DNA of 11,886 nucleotides from Bacteroidales bacterium UBA4621. Lineage in GTDB: Bacteria; Bacteroidota; Bacteroidia; Bacteroidales; Paludibacteraceae. This document shows positions 6,563 to 11,886 of this stretch, one piece after another (positions within the stretch are counted from its first letter, which is position 1; each line of letters opens with the position of its first letter). The position numbers and the translations under genes are program-made. Location of the stretch: NCBI GenBank assembly GCA_002387325.1, contig DGIN01000036.1, forward strand, positions 1-11,886, in the 5' to 3' direction. The notes beneath the pieces are model-generated. The model was given only the letters and a program-made list of their open reading frames with translations, made no database searches and was not told the DNA's origin.

Positions 6563-9500
6563 TTATTTCTCCTCCCACGTGCCGTTTTCTATCTTGCCGA
6601 GCAGGTTGATGGCGCCGCCTACGGTCTGCACCTGCATAATCGTGGCATAGCGGCGTCCTGTAGGCTTGCCTTTCTTGTCTTTCTCTTCCACCAACTGGCA
6701 GCGTTGCGCCCGATTGACGACAAACGAGATAATCTTGCCAAAGGCTTCGCTGTGCCAGTAGCGGTCGTCGTTCTGTACGAAATACAGAACCAGCCGCCCG
6801 CTCTTGAGCATCACTTTCTCCACGCCCAATCGGCAGCATATCCAGCGCAGGCGCACCACATTGAGCAACTCGTCCGCCTCCTCGGGCAGAGGTCCGAAGC
6901 GGTCTATCATTCGTTTCTTGAACTCGGTCAGTTGGTCTTCGTTGCGCAGCCCGTCCAACTCGCGGTAGAGCGCAATACGCTCCGAGATATTCTCTACATA
7001 GTCGTTGGGGAAACCGAGCGGAAGGTCGCTTTCCAACTGGCTGTCTTGCGCCCATAGTTTCCTGTTGTCGTTCCCGCCGAGGAGCAGAGCCGTACTCTCG
7101 TCAGTATCGTCTCCGTTGAGCAGTTCGTCTTTCAGTTCCTGCACCGCCTCGTTCAGAATACGCTGATAGGTCTCGTACCCGAGGTCGGCAATGAATCCGC
7201 TCTGCTCTGCGCCCAAAAGGTTGCCCGCTCCGCGTATATCCAGATCCTGCATGGCGAGGTTGAAACCTGCCCCCAACTCCGCAAAGGTCGATAGCGCGTC
7301 CAATCGGCGGCGTGCGTCCTCGGTCAGCAGTTCGCGCGACGGCGCCACTAAGTAGCAGTACGCTTTCTTGTTCGACCGTCCTACGCGCCCGCGCAACTGG
7401 TGCAGGTCTGCCAAACCATAGTGCTGTGCCGAATAGATGATAATCGTGTTTACGTTGGGTATATCCACTCCCGACTCGATAATCGTGGTCGAGAGCAGGA
7501 TGTCGTAGTCGTAGTTGATAAAGTCCTCGAGCCGCTGCTCCATCTCCTCGGTCGGCATCTGTCCGTGTGCCACTACGATGCGTGCCTCGGGGCATAGTGT
7601 GTGTATCTTGCGCTCTATACGCTCCAGCATCTCGATGCGGTTGTTTACGATGAAGATCTGCCCGTTGCGCTGCATCTCAAGGTCAATAGCCTCTTTGATG
7701 ATATCCTCGTCGTCGGGCGTAATCAACTCGGTCTGTACGGGATAGCGGTTCTGCGGCGGGGTGGTCATCACGCTCAAGTCGCGTGCGCCGAGCAGCGAGA
7801 ACTGCAGTGTGCGTGGTATCGGCGTCGCCGTCAGTGTCAGCACGTCCACATTCGTCCGCAGGCTCTTCAGTTTGTCCTTCACCGCCACCCCGAATTTCTG
7901 CTCCTCGTCGATGATCAGCAGACCCAGGTCGTGCCATTTCACGCTCTTGCCCACCAACTTGTGCGTGCCGATCAGTATGTCTATCTTGCCCGCTTCGAGG
8001 TCTGCAAGCAGTTCGCGCACCTCCTTCGCCGACTTCCCGCGGCTCAGGTACTCGATCCGCGCGGGGAAGTTCTTCATACGTTCCTTGAAGGTGTTGTAGT
8101 GCTGCAGTGCCAGTACCGTCGTCGGCACTAATACCGCCACCTGCTTGCCGTCGGTAGCCGCTTTGAACGCTGCACGCATAGCCACCTCGGTCTTGCCGAA
8201 ACCCACATCGCCGCATACAAGCCTGTCCATCGGCATCGGACTCTCCATATCCCGCTTGATGTCGGCGGTGGCTTTCGCCTGGTCGGGCGTGTCCTCATAG
8301 AGGAACGAGGCCTCCAACTCGTGCTGCATATAGCCGTCCGGCGTGTAGGCAAAGCCTTTCTGCTGCTTGCGGGTGGCGTATAGTTTGATCAGGTCGCGGG
8401 CGATATCCTTTACCTTGTCTTTTGTCCGCTCTTTGAGCCGCTCCCATGCGCCCGAACCCAACTTCGATATGGTCGGTTCTGCCCCCTCGCGTCCTTTGTA
8501 CTTCGAGATACGGTGCAGGTTGTGTATCGAGACGAACACGCAGTCCCCGTCGCGGAACACCAACTTGATCATCTCTTGCGGCTTGCCGTTCACGGGCGTG
8601 GTAACTAATCCGCCGAAACGCGCTATACCGTGGTCGCTGTGTACCACATAGTCGCCTATCTGCAACTGGTTGATCTCTTTGAGTGTGATGATCGCTTTGC
8701 CGCGGCGGGCGTTCTCGCTCGTAAGTGCCACGCGGTGGAAACGCTCGAAGATCTCGTGGTCGGTATAGCAGCATATCTTCAGCCCTTTGTCCACAAAACC
8801 TGCATGCAACGTCCTGTCCACTGCCGTAAAGCGTATCGGATCATCCGCAATATCTTCAAAGATAGCCGCCAGACGGTCGGTCTGCTTCTTCTGGTCGGCA
8901 AGGATATAGAGTTTGTAGCCCTCCGCCATTTTGCCGCGCAGGTCGTCGGTCAGCAGGTCGAAATTCTTGTGGAAAACAGGTTGCGGCAGGGTGTCAAATG
9001 CAAGGCGCGAGTGGTTGCCGAAGTAACTCTTTTCGTTCACCTCTATCGTGTCCGTCTCTGCCAAACGCTTCTTCAGCACTTCCGAGAGGTCGCTCTCTTT
9101 GAGTTCCGTACTGCCCACTTGCCCGCCGAGTTTGTAAAACAGCAGCGAGAAATCGTTGCTTGCCCATATCGTATCCTCGCCTATATAGTCCGCAATCGTA
9201 TAGTCTTTTCCCTGTTCTTTCCCTGAGGTTACCCCGACGATATCAATCTGCCGTACCTTGTCTTTCGACAACTGCGTCTCGATGTCAAACGTGCGTATCG
9301 AGTCTATCTCGTCGCCGAAGAAATCCAATCGGAATGGGTCGTCGTGCGAATAACTATACACATCCACAATCCCGCCGCGCACGGCATACTGCCCCGGTTC
9401 GTACACAAAATCCACCCGCGTGAACCCCAATTCGCCTAATTGCTCCCCGAGCCGGCTTACCTGTATCTCCTGCCCTGTTGTTAGGTAAAGCGTGTTCTGC

Positions 9501-9979
9501 TCCAGTGCTTTCGGTGCAGGCACGCTCTCCATAATCGCTTCGGGATACGTAACAATCACTGTGCATTGCGAAGCCTTTGCCCCGCTTTGCATGTTAATTG
9601 TTAATTGTTCATTGTTAATTGCCAACTGGCTCAGCGTCTCCGTCCTTTGTATTGCCAACGCCTCGTCCACGCCCTGCCGTCTTCGTTTCGAAACGGGGAA
9701 GAACAGCACCTTTATTCCAACCGGTATGTTAATGGTTGATTGTTTATCGTTAATTGCAGAAAGGTCGCTGTACATATACTGCGCCTCGTCCGCATTATCC
9801 ATCACCACCACCATCGGGCGGGAGGTTCTCTGTTGTATCGCACAGAGAAGCATACTCCGTGCCGAGGCATACAAACCGCTCAATAGCAAGTGCTTCCCTT
9901 TGCCCTTACCCAACTCTTTGCTTGCAGCCTCCACCTCGGGGTGCATAGCCATCAGTTCCGCCAATTCCTCTATGTGCAT
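6563..9979 (-). CDS. mfd: Transcription-repair coupling factor Mfd
   Basis: Mfd is a cytoplasmic DNA translocase that removes RNA polymerase stalled at lesions and recruits UvrA to start nucleotide excision repair. At 1138 residues it is full length. A UvrB-like N-terminal module (about 1-240, with YAVRGGIVDVYS at 198-209) is followed by a polymerase-interacting CarD-like domain (GDYVVHSDHGIARF, 442-455), then a superfamily 2 motor with Walker A GDVGFGKTE at 590-598, DEEQ at 691-694, TATPIPRT at 717-724 and QLRGRVGRS at 861-869, and a C-terminal TRCF domain (about 980-1080). ATG 9979 gives the usual N-terminus (MHIEELAELMAMHP). Two loops in the UvrB-like module (residues 75-85 and 120-130) are encoded by heptamer repeats and carry near-identical peptides, AINDKQSTIN and AINNEQLTIN. 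They lie between expected conserved blocks (YSDL/VLFFP and TETLSQL/VTYPEA), so probably in surface loops that tolerate insertion. It sits 65 bp after DUF6048 and 7 bp before the amidase gene. Confidence 0.97.
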   Translation of the reverse strand: MHIEELAELMAMHPEVEAASKELGKGKGKHLLLSGLYASARSMLLCAIQQRTSRPMVVVMDNADEAQYMYSDLSAINDKQSTINIPVGIKVLFFPVSKRRRQGVDEALAIQRTETLSQLAINNEQLTINMQSGAKASQCTVIVTYPEAIMESVPAPKALEQNTLYLTTGQEIQVSRLGEQLGELGFTRVDFVYEPGQYAVRGGIVDVYSYSHDDPFRLDFFGDEIDSIRTFDIETQLSKDKVRQIDIVGVTSGKEQGKDYTIADYIGEDTIWASNDFSLLFYKLGGQVGSTELKESDLSEVLKKRLAETDTIEVNEKSYFGNHSRLAFDTLPQPVFHKNFDLLTDDLRGKMAEGYKLYILADQKKQTDRLAAIFEDIADDPIRFTAVDRTLHAGFVDKGLKICCYTDHEIFERFHRVALTSENARRGKAIITLKEINQLQIGDYVVHSDHGIARFGGLVTTPVNGKPQEMIKLVFRDGDCVFVSIHNLHRISKYKGREGAEPTISKLGSGAWERLKERTKDKVKDIARDLIKLYATRKQQKGFAYTPDGYMQHELEASFLYEDTPDQAKATADIKRDMESPMPMDRLVCGDVGFGKTEVAMRAAFKAATDGKQVAVLVPTTVLALQHYNTFKERMKNFPARIEYLSRGKSAKEVRELLADLEAGKIDILIGTHKLVGKSVKWHDLGLLIIDEEQKFGVAVKDKLKSLRTNVDVLTLTATPIPRTLQFSLLGARDLSVMTTPPQNRYPVQTELITPDDEDIIKEAIDLEMQRNGQIFIVNNRIEMLERIERKIHTLCPEARIVVAHGQMPTEEMEQRLEDFINYDYDILLSTTIIESGVDIPNVNTIIIYSAQHYGLADLHQLRGRVGRSNKKAYCYLVAPSRELLTEDARRRLDALSTFAELGAGFNLAMQDLDIRGAGNLLGAEQSGFIADLGYETYQRILNEAVQELKDELLNGDDTDESTALLLGGNDNRKLWAQDSQLESDLPLGFPNDYVENISERIALYRELDGLRNEDQLTEFKKRMIDRFGPLPEEADELLNVVRLRWICCRLGVEKVMLKSGRLVLYFVQNDDRYWHSEAFGKIISFVVNRAQRCQLVEEKDKKGKPTGRRYATIMQVQTVGGAINLLGKIENGTWEEK
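9581..9622 (-). repeat. Heptamer array A, in frame within mfd
   Basis: Plus-strand units TGTTAAT, TGTTAAT, TGTTCAT, TGTTAAT occupy 9592-9619 as four uninterrupted heptamers, read as ATTAACA-type units on the mfd strand. They encode INNEQLTIN. The flank CCCGCTTTGCA at 9581-9591 is shared with the array ahead of mfd: 9581-9606 matches 9995-10020 at 25 of 26 bases. This points to a copied unit with a defined end rather than simple low complexity. Confidence 0.8.
9726..9757 (-). repeat. Heptamer array B, in frame within mfd
   Basis: Plus-strand units TGTTAAT, GGTTGAT, TGTTTAT, CGTTAAT occupy 9727-9754. This 32-bp block matches the one at 9591-9622 at 28 of 32 positions and is in the same reading frame, giving AINDKQSTIN against AINNEQLTIN. 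It is the more diverged copy. It lies between the conserved YSDL and VLFFP blocks of Mfd. Confidence 0.8.
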
Positions 9980-9994
9980 ACGTGAAGTCCGTGT

Positions 9995-10040
9995 CCCGCT
10001 TTGTATGTTAATTGTTAATTATTAATTATTAATTGTTACC
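9995..10040 (-). repeat. Heptamer array C, in the DUF6048-mfd spacer
   Basis: Plus-strand units TGTTAAT, TGTTAAT, TATTAAT, TATTAAT fill 10006-10033, with a decayed fifth TGTTACC at 10034-10040. The array and its CCCGCTTTGTA flank occupy most of the 65-bp gap between DUF6048 and mfd. The array ends 26 bp before the mfd start codon, so it would lie in the leader between the two reading frames. No strong ribosome-binding site for mfd is visible beside it. Confidence 0.8.
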
Positions 10041-10044
10041 CGGG

Positions 10045-10779
10045 TCAGAACGCCCAACCGATATAGTAGTTGATGCCCCAGTTGGTATCATCCCTGTAGC
10101 CGAAACCGGGAATGTAATAGGGCAGTACCCCCTCGTCTTTGGCTTTGCGGGTAAACAGCACCTTGAACCGCAGGTACCACCCCATCTGGAAGCCTTCCCA
10201 TACCTGCACTTGGCAACCGGCTACAACTTCGCCCCAGCAGTCGGTGTGAAACAGACCCGTGTAGTCGGCACGCATATCACCCCAGTAGCCGGAGTTCAGA
10301 CTCACATTCGTCAAATCGTACCCTTGCAGAGCCGTTCCCAACCGCAGCCCCACCAACAGTGCATTCCGGTTCTCGGGGTGTTTCTTCAGTCCGTTGATAT
10401 CCAATCCCAAGCGTGCAAAACCGCCCTGCCCATGGTGCCTGCCGCCTTCGGCTTCTGCGTCTGCAAGGGCGTAACCTAATTCCAACGTAGGGTACAGGCG
10501 ACGGATAATCCGCCAGTTCATCGCTATCTCATAACTCTGCACTTTGCCCTTGCTCGTTGCTAATTCCAGTATCGTATTGCCCAAATCCGCTTTGAGGCTC
10601 ATTCCTTGATATACCGCCGTGTCGGCATAGATACGCGTGCCGTCTTTGTGCCGTGAAACAAGCGTATCTTTTGCCTGCACCTCTGCCCGCAACCCGCCGC
10701 ACAGCAGCAATAATGCCGCCGAGAGAAAGAACCGGATATATGATGAGCCATTACGCATTATAAATTGTGCATTGTACAT
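10045..10779 (-). CDS. DUF6048 family protein, putative exported or outer-membrane protein
   Basis: This 244-residue protein (237 if started at the in-frame ATG 10756-10758) has a signal peptide: a basic start (MRNGSSYIR), the core FFLSAALLLLCGGL, and a likely cut near VQA before KDTLV. The rest is rich in alternating aromatic and polar residues and ends in YYIGWAF. The terminal Phe and beta-rich pattern fit an outer-membrane beta-barrel protein. I recognise it as the DUF6048 type from Bacteroidales by its overall pattern and by its DUF6452 neighbour; molecular function is unknown. The first ATG (10777-10779) lies 2 nt after the stop of the DUF6452 gene, so reinitiation is likely. The first nine residues are encoded by a heptamer repeat array. 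The second ATG gives a more ordinary signal peptide and may be the true start. Confidence 0.85.
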   Translation of the reverse strand: MYNAQFIMRNGSSYIRFFLSAALLLLCGGLRAEVQAKDTLVSRHKDGTRIYADTAVYQGMSLKADLGNTILELATSKGKVQSYEIAMNWRIIRRLYPTLELGYALADAEAEGGRHHGQGGFARLGLDINGLKKHPENRNALLVGLRLGTALQGYDLTNVSLNSGYWGDMRADYTGLFHTDCWGEVVAGCQVQVWEGFQMGWYLRFKVLFTRKAKDEGVLPYYIPGFGYRDDTNWGINYYIGWAF

Positions 10780-10807
10780 TGTTAATTGTACATTGTTAAT
10801 TGTATGT
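10752..10807 (-). repeat. Heptamer array D, spanning the DUF6452/DUF6048 junction
   Basis: Seven uninterrupted plus-strand heptamers fill 10752-10800: TACGCAT, TATAAAT, TGTGCAT, TGTACAT, TGTTAAT, TGTACAT, TGTTAAT, with TGTATGT (10801-10807) as a possible eighth. On the coding strand one unit (ATTAACA) contains the TAA stop of DUF6452 and the next (ATGTACA) contains the ATG of DUF6048. The array thus encodes both the C-terminal IQLTMYN of one protein and the N-terminal MYNAQFIMRN of the other. It is the longest array here. Confidence 0.85.
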
Positions 10808-11276
10808 TCTCCTGCTCGTCGCTTTCCACTGTGCTGTTAATGACAGCCACCGAGTCTATTGCACTGCCGCTGTGCCACACCGTGTCAATGGTGTGATACA
10901 CCATACACCCGCAGGCTTGCGAAACGAAATGCCGCGTGTTGTCGTGGCGGACAAACAGCGTGTCCTCCGTGCCGTGCCACAGCAGCGCAAACGCCGTTAC
11001 GCATGTATCCGCCCGCAGAGGCAACTGCAGCGAGGAAAGGTTCTTGCTGTTGTCATACAGCACCGAATCGTTCCCCAATCCCTGTACTCTGATGCTGTCA
11101 AAAGCGGTTTGCTCGCTTGTCGCACCCGTACTGTCCCTCTGCTGCCAACGGACGCTCACTACCAATGCCGTATCGGTATCCTGCCGGCACACCGTGCCAG
11201 GTCGGCAACCCGCAAGCAGACACCCGAAGAATGTCGGCAGAAGTGAAAAAAAACGGTTTAATACGTGTATTCTCAT
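10782..11276 (-). CDS. DUF6452 family lipoprotein
   Basis: This 164-residue protein has a lipoprotein signal: MRIHVLNRFF, a hydrophobic core, and the lipobox LLAG-C24, so it should be lipid-anchored in the cell envelope. The mature part is a compact beta-rich domain with DTALVVSV, RVQGLGNDSVLYD, LQLPL, LFVRHDNTRHFVSQACGCMVYHTID and a closing IDSVAVINSTV. I assign it to DUF6452 from this pattern and from the DUF6048 gene behind it; its function is unknown. A longer frame opens at 11315, but that ATG coincides with the -33 element of a good promoter whose -7 box ends 8 bp ahead of the ATG at 11276, so I take 11276 as the start. The transcript would then have almost no leader. Its last residues (NIQLTMYN) come from a heptamer repeat array that also contains the stop codon. 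Confidence 0.85.
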   Translation of the reverse strand: MRIHVLNRFFSLLPTFFGCLLAGCRPGTVCRQDTDTALVVSVRWQQRDSTGATSEQTAFDSIRVQGLGNDSVLYDNSKNLSSLQLPLRADTCVTAFALLWHGTEDTLFVRHDNTRHFVSQACGCMVYHTIDTVWHSGSAIDSVAVINSTVESDEQENIQLTMYN

Positions 11277-11284
11277 AAAGCCTG

Positions 11285-11315
11285 CAAAGTTACGGAAAAA
11301 AAACAATATATGCAA
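11285..11315 (-). promoter_or_regulatory. Bacteroidota-type promoter of the leftward operon
   Basis: On the minus strand TAACTTTG (11292-11285) matches the -7 consensus TAnnTTTG, followed by C. TTG (11315-11313) stands 20 bp upstream as a -33 element, with a T-rich run between. Transcription should start near 11278-11281, only a few bases before the DUF6452 ATG at 11276, so the message would be leaderless or nearly so. No other full promoter match was found in the operon's gaps. Confidence 0.75.
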
Positions 11316-11373
11316 TAGGAAATGTTACGCACACAACGCAACCGCACCAAAAATAGTGCATTCAGAAACCACA

Positions 11374-11413
11374 GACACCATTCATTGGATGCGGACACCA
11401 TTCCGGGGACGCG
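11374..11413. repeat. 20-bp imperfect tandem duplication
   Basis: GACACCATTCATTGGATGCG (11374-11393) is followed directly by GACACCATTCCGGGGACGCG (11394-11413), then by a third partial GACG. The two units match at 16 of 20 positions. The second unit runs into the hairpin at 11410-11430. Confidence 0.75.
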
Positions 11414-11430
11414 GACGCCCCCCGTCCGCG
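11410..11430. repeat. GC-rich hairpin, 8-bp stem
   Basis: CGCGGACG (11410-11417) and CGTCCGCG (11423-11430) are perfectly complementary around a CCCCC loop. No T-tract follows on either strand, so a terminator is unlikely. Confidence 0.7.
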
Positions 11431-11472
11431 GTCGGTTTGCTCCAAACCGCATAACTACGCAGTGCTTGTGGA

Positions 11473-11569
11473 GACGACGCGTCCCGCGTCGTCAAACGAA
11501 TACACACTGAATGCCGTAGCGAAGCGAAGTCCTGTGGGCTGAGAAGAACTCCTTATCGTCCCGCGTCGT
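11473..11569. repeat. REP-like palindrome plus a second copy of its core
   Basis: GACGACGCG (11473-11481) and CGCGTCGTC (11485-11493) form a perfect 9-bp stem with a TCC loop. The core CGTCCCGCGTCGT at 11480-11492 recurs exactly at 11557-11569, where the left arm is missing. The form resembles REP-type extragenic palindromes. Family membership cannot be shown from this window. Confidence 0.6.
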
Positions 11570-11620
11570 TATCGTCTTTTTCCGAACTACAATTTTCCAC
11601 TTGTAATGTTGCTCTTTTGA

Positions 11621-11642
11621 TGTGCGTACCCTGTTACGCACA
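11621..11642. repeat. Hairpin, 8-bp stem
   Basis: TGTGCGTA (11621-11628) pairs with TACGCACA (11635-11642) around the 6-nt loop CCCTGT. TTTT lies at 11615-11618, just before the stem, so on the minus strand it could act as a weak terminator facing the leftward promoter region, but the tail is short. Confidence 0.45.
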
Positions 11643-11773
11643 AGTCAAATCCGCTGTCGCGCAATGGCGTGGCAACACGGGCAAACGTGTAAATTTAGGG
11701 GAAAGTTGTGGAGATTTCGTACAAATGGGGTATATAGGCGGAATGACCGGTGGATAATCTCAAAAAAATAACG

Positions 11774-11781
11774 TACCTTTG
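11774..11781 (+). promoter_or_regulatory. -7 promoter box of the rightward gene
   Basis: TACCTTTG (11774-11781) matches the Bacteroidota -7 consensus TAnnTTTG and is followed by C. It lies 22 bp before the ATG at 11804, giving a leader of roughly 15 nt. An A-rich run precedes it. No clear TTTG -33 element is seen at the expected distance. Confidence 0.65.
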
Positions 11782-11803
11782 CACGGTTTATTTCTATATC
11801 TCT

Positions 11804-11886
11804 ATGAAAACATTCTTTACATTCTGTATGGTGGCAGTGGCAACAATGACCCTGCAAGCGCAAAACGTAGCGGAGAAACGGCTCTA
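11804..11886 (+). CDS. N-terminus of a secreted protein (partial, runs off the window)
   Basis: Only the first 27 codons are present. MKTFFTFCMVAVATMTLQAQ is a typical signal peptide with a basic start, a hydrophobic core and a likely cut after LQA, followed by QNVAEKRL. The product is therefore exported, but its family cannot be told. The start is supported by the -7 box 22 bp upstream and by the signal peptide beginning exactly at this ATG. It is divergent from the DUF6452 operon. Confidence 0.75.
   Translation, partial: MKTFFTFCMVAVATMTLQAQNVAEKRL

Larger units (their letters stand above)
11316..11773. other. Divergent intergenic region with GC-rich hairpins and short repeats
   Basis: No convincing gene is present in this stretch between the two outward-facing promoters. 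It contains a 20-bp tandem duplication, three hairpins and a repeated GC-rich core (listed separately). TGTTACGCACA also occurs twice, at 11323-11333 and 11632-11642. I see no tRNA or known RNA family. The hairpin-rich middle could be degenerate mobile repeat material or an unannotated small RNA. Confidence 0.6.

Noticed and set aside
8630..9226. 198-codon open frame on the plus strand inside mfd
   Set aside because: It is a shadow of a conserved coding region with no family resemblance and no start signals.
9592..9619. Phase-variable slippage tract in mfd
   Set aside because: A 7-bp unit change would shift frame, but the units are degenerate and the array is short, so frequent slippage is unlikely.
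11410..11430. Rho-independent terminator
   Set aside because: The stem is good but no T-tract follows on either strand and no gene ends beside it.
11645..11863. 72-codon minus-strand frame over the right-end promoter
   Set aside because: It crosses the -7 box and signal-peptide codons of the rightward gene, and its Cys/His-rich sequence does not form a recognisable finger or other domain.

Overview
The window looks like a chromosomal segment of a member of the Bacteroidota, most likely the order Bacteroidales. The evidence is the two TAnnTTTG-type -7 promoter boxes ahead of start codons at the right end, the weak or absent Shine-Dalgarno sequences at several starts, the adjacent DUF6452 and DUF6048 genes (families I associate with Bacteroidales), and the Bacteroidales style of the cell-wall amidase. 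Genus is not resolved. By eye most of the window is around 50-58% GC, while the first gene is nearer 40%.

Left part (1-2567, + strand): an EcoRI-family adenine DNA methyltransferase (28-1074), a 407-bp gene-free spacer unusually rich in repeats, and a single-chain DUF262-HNH nuclease (1482-2567). Together these look like an accessory restriction-modification or anti-phage module. The pairing is the best candidate here for an under-described system. No ordinary EcoRI-type restriction gene is visible, and methylase and nuclease differ in base composition.

Middle and right part (2603-11276, - strand): five genes read leftward and closely packed, probably one operon. In transcription order they are a DUF6452 lipoprotein, a DUF6048 outer-membrane-like protein, mfd (transcription-repair coupling factor), a large exported Amidase_3-type N-acetylmuramoyl-L-alanine amidase, and rlmD (23S rRNA m5U methyltransferase). 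Gaps are 2, 65 and 7 bp, then a 4-bp overlap. A -7/-33 promoter sits directly ahead of DUF6452, and a perfect hairpin with a T-rich tail follows rlmD. The operon mixes envelope, DNA-repair and rRNA-modification functions.

The most unusual structural signal is a set of degenerate tandem heptamer arrays (consensus ATTAACA on the minus strand) at four sites in this operon, with a possible fifth. Two lie in frame inside the N-terminal domain of mfd and encode near-identical peptides. One lies just upstream of mfd. One spans the DUF6452/DUF6048 junction, supplying the stop codon and last residues of the first gene and the start codon and first residues of the second. They behave like a small dispersed repeat that can be domesticated as protein sequence.

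Right end (11277-11886): a 527-bp divergent intergenic region with a promoter at each side and several GC-rich hairpins and short tandem repeats, then the first 27 codons of a secreted protein that runs off the window.
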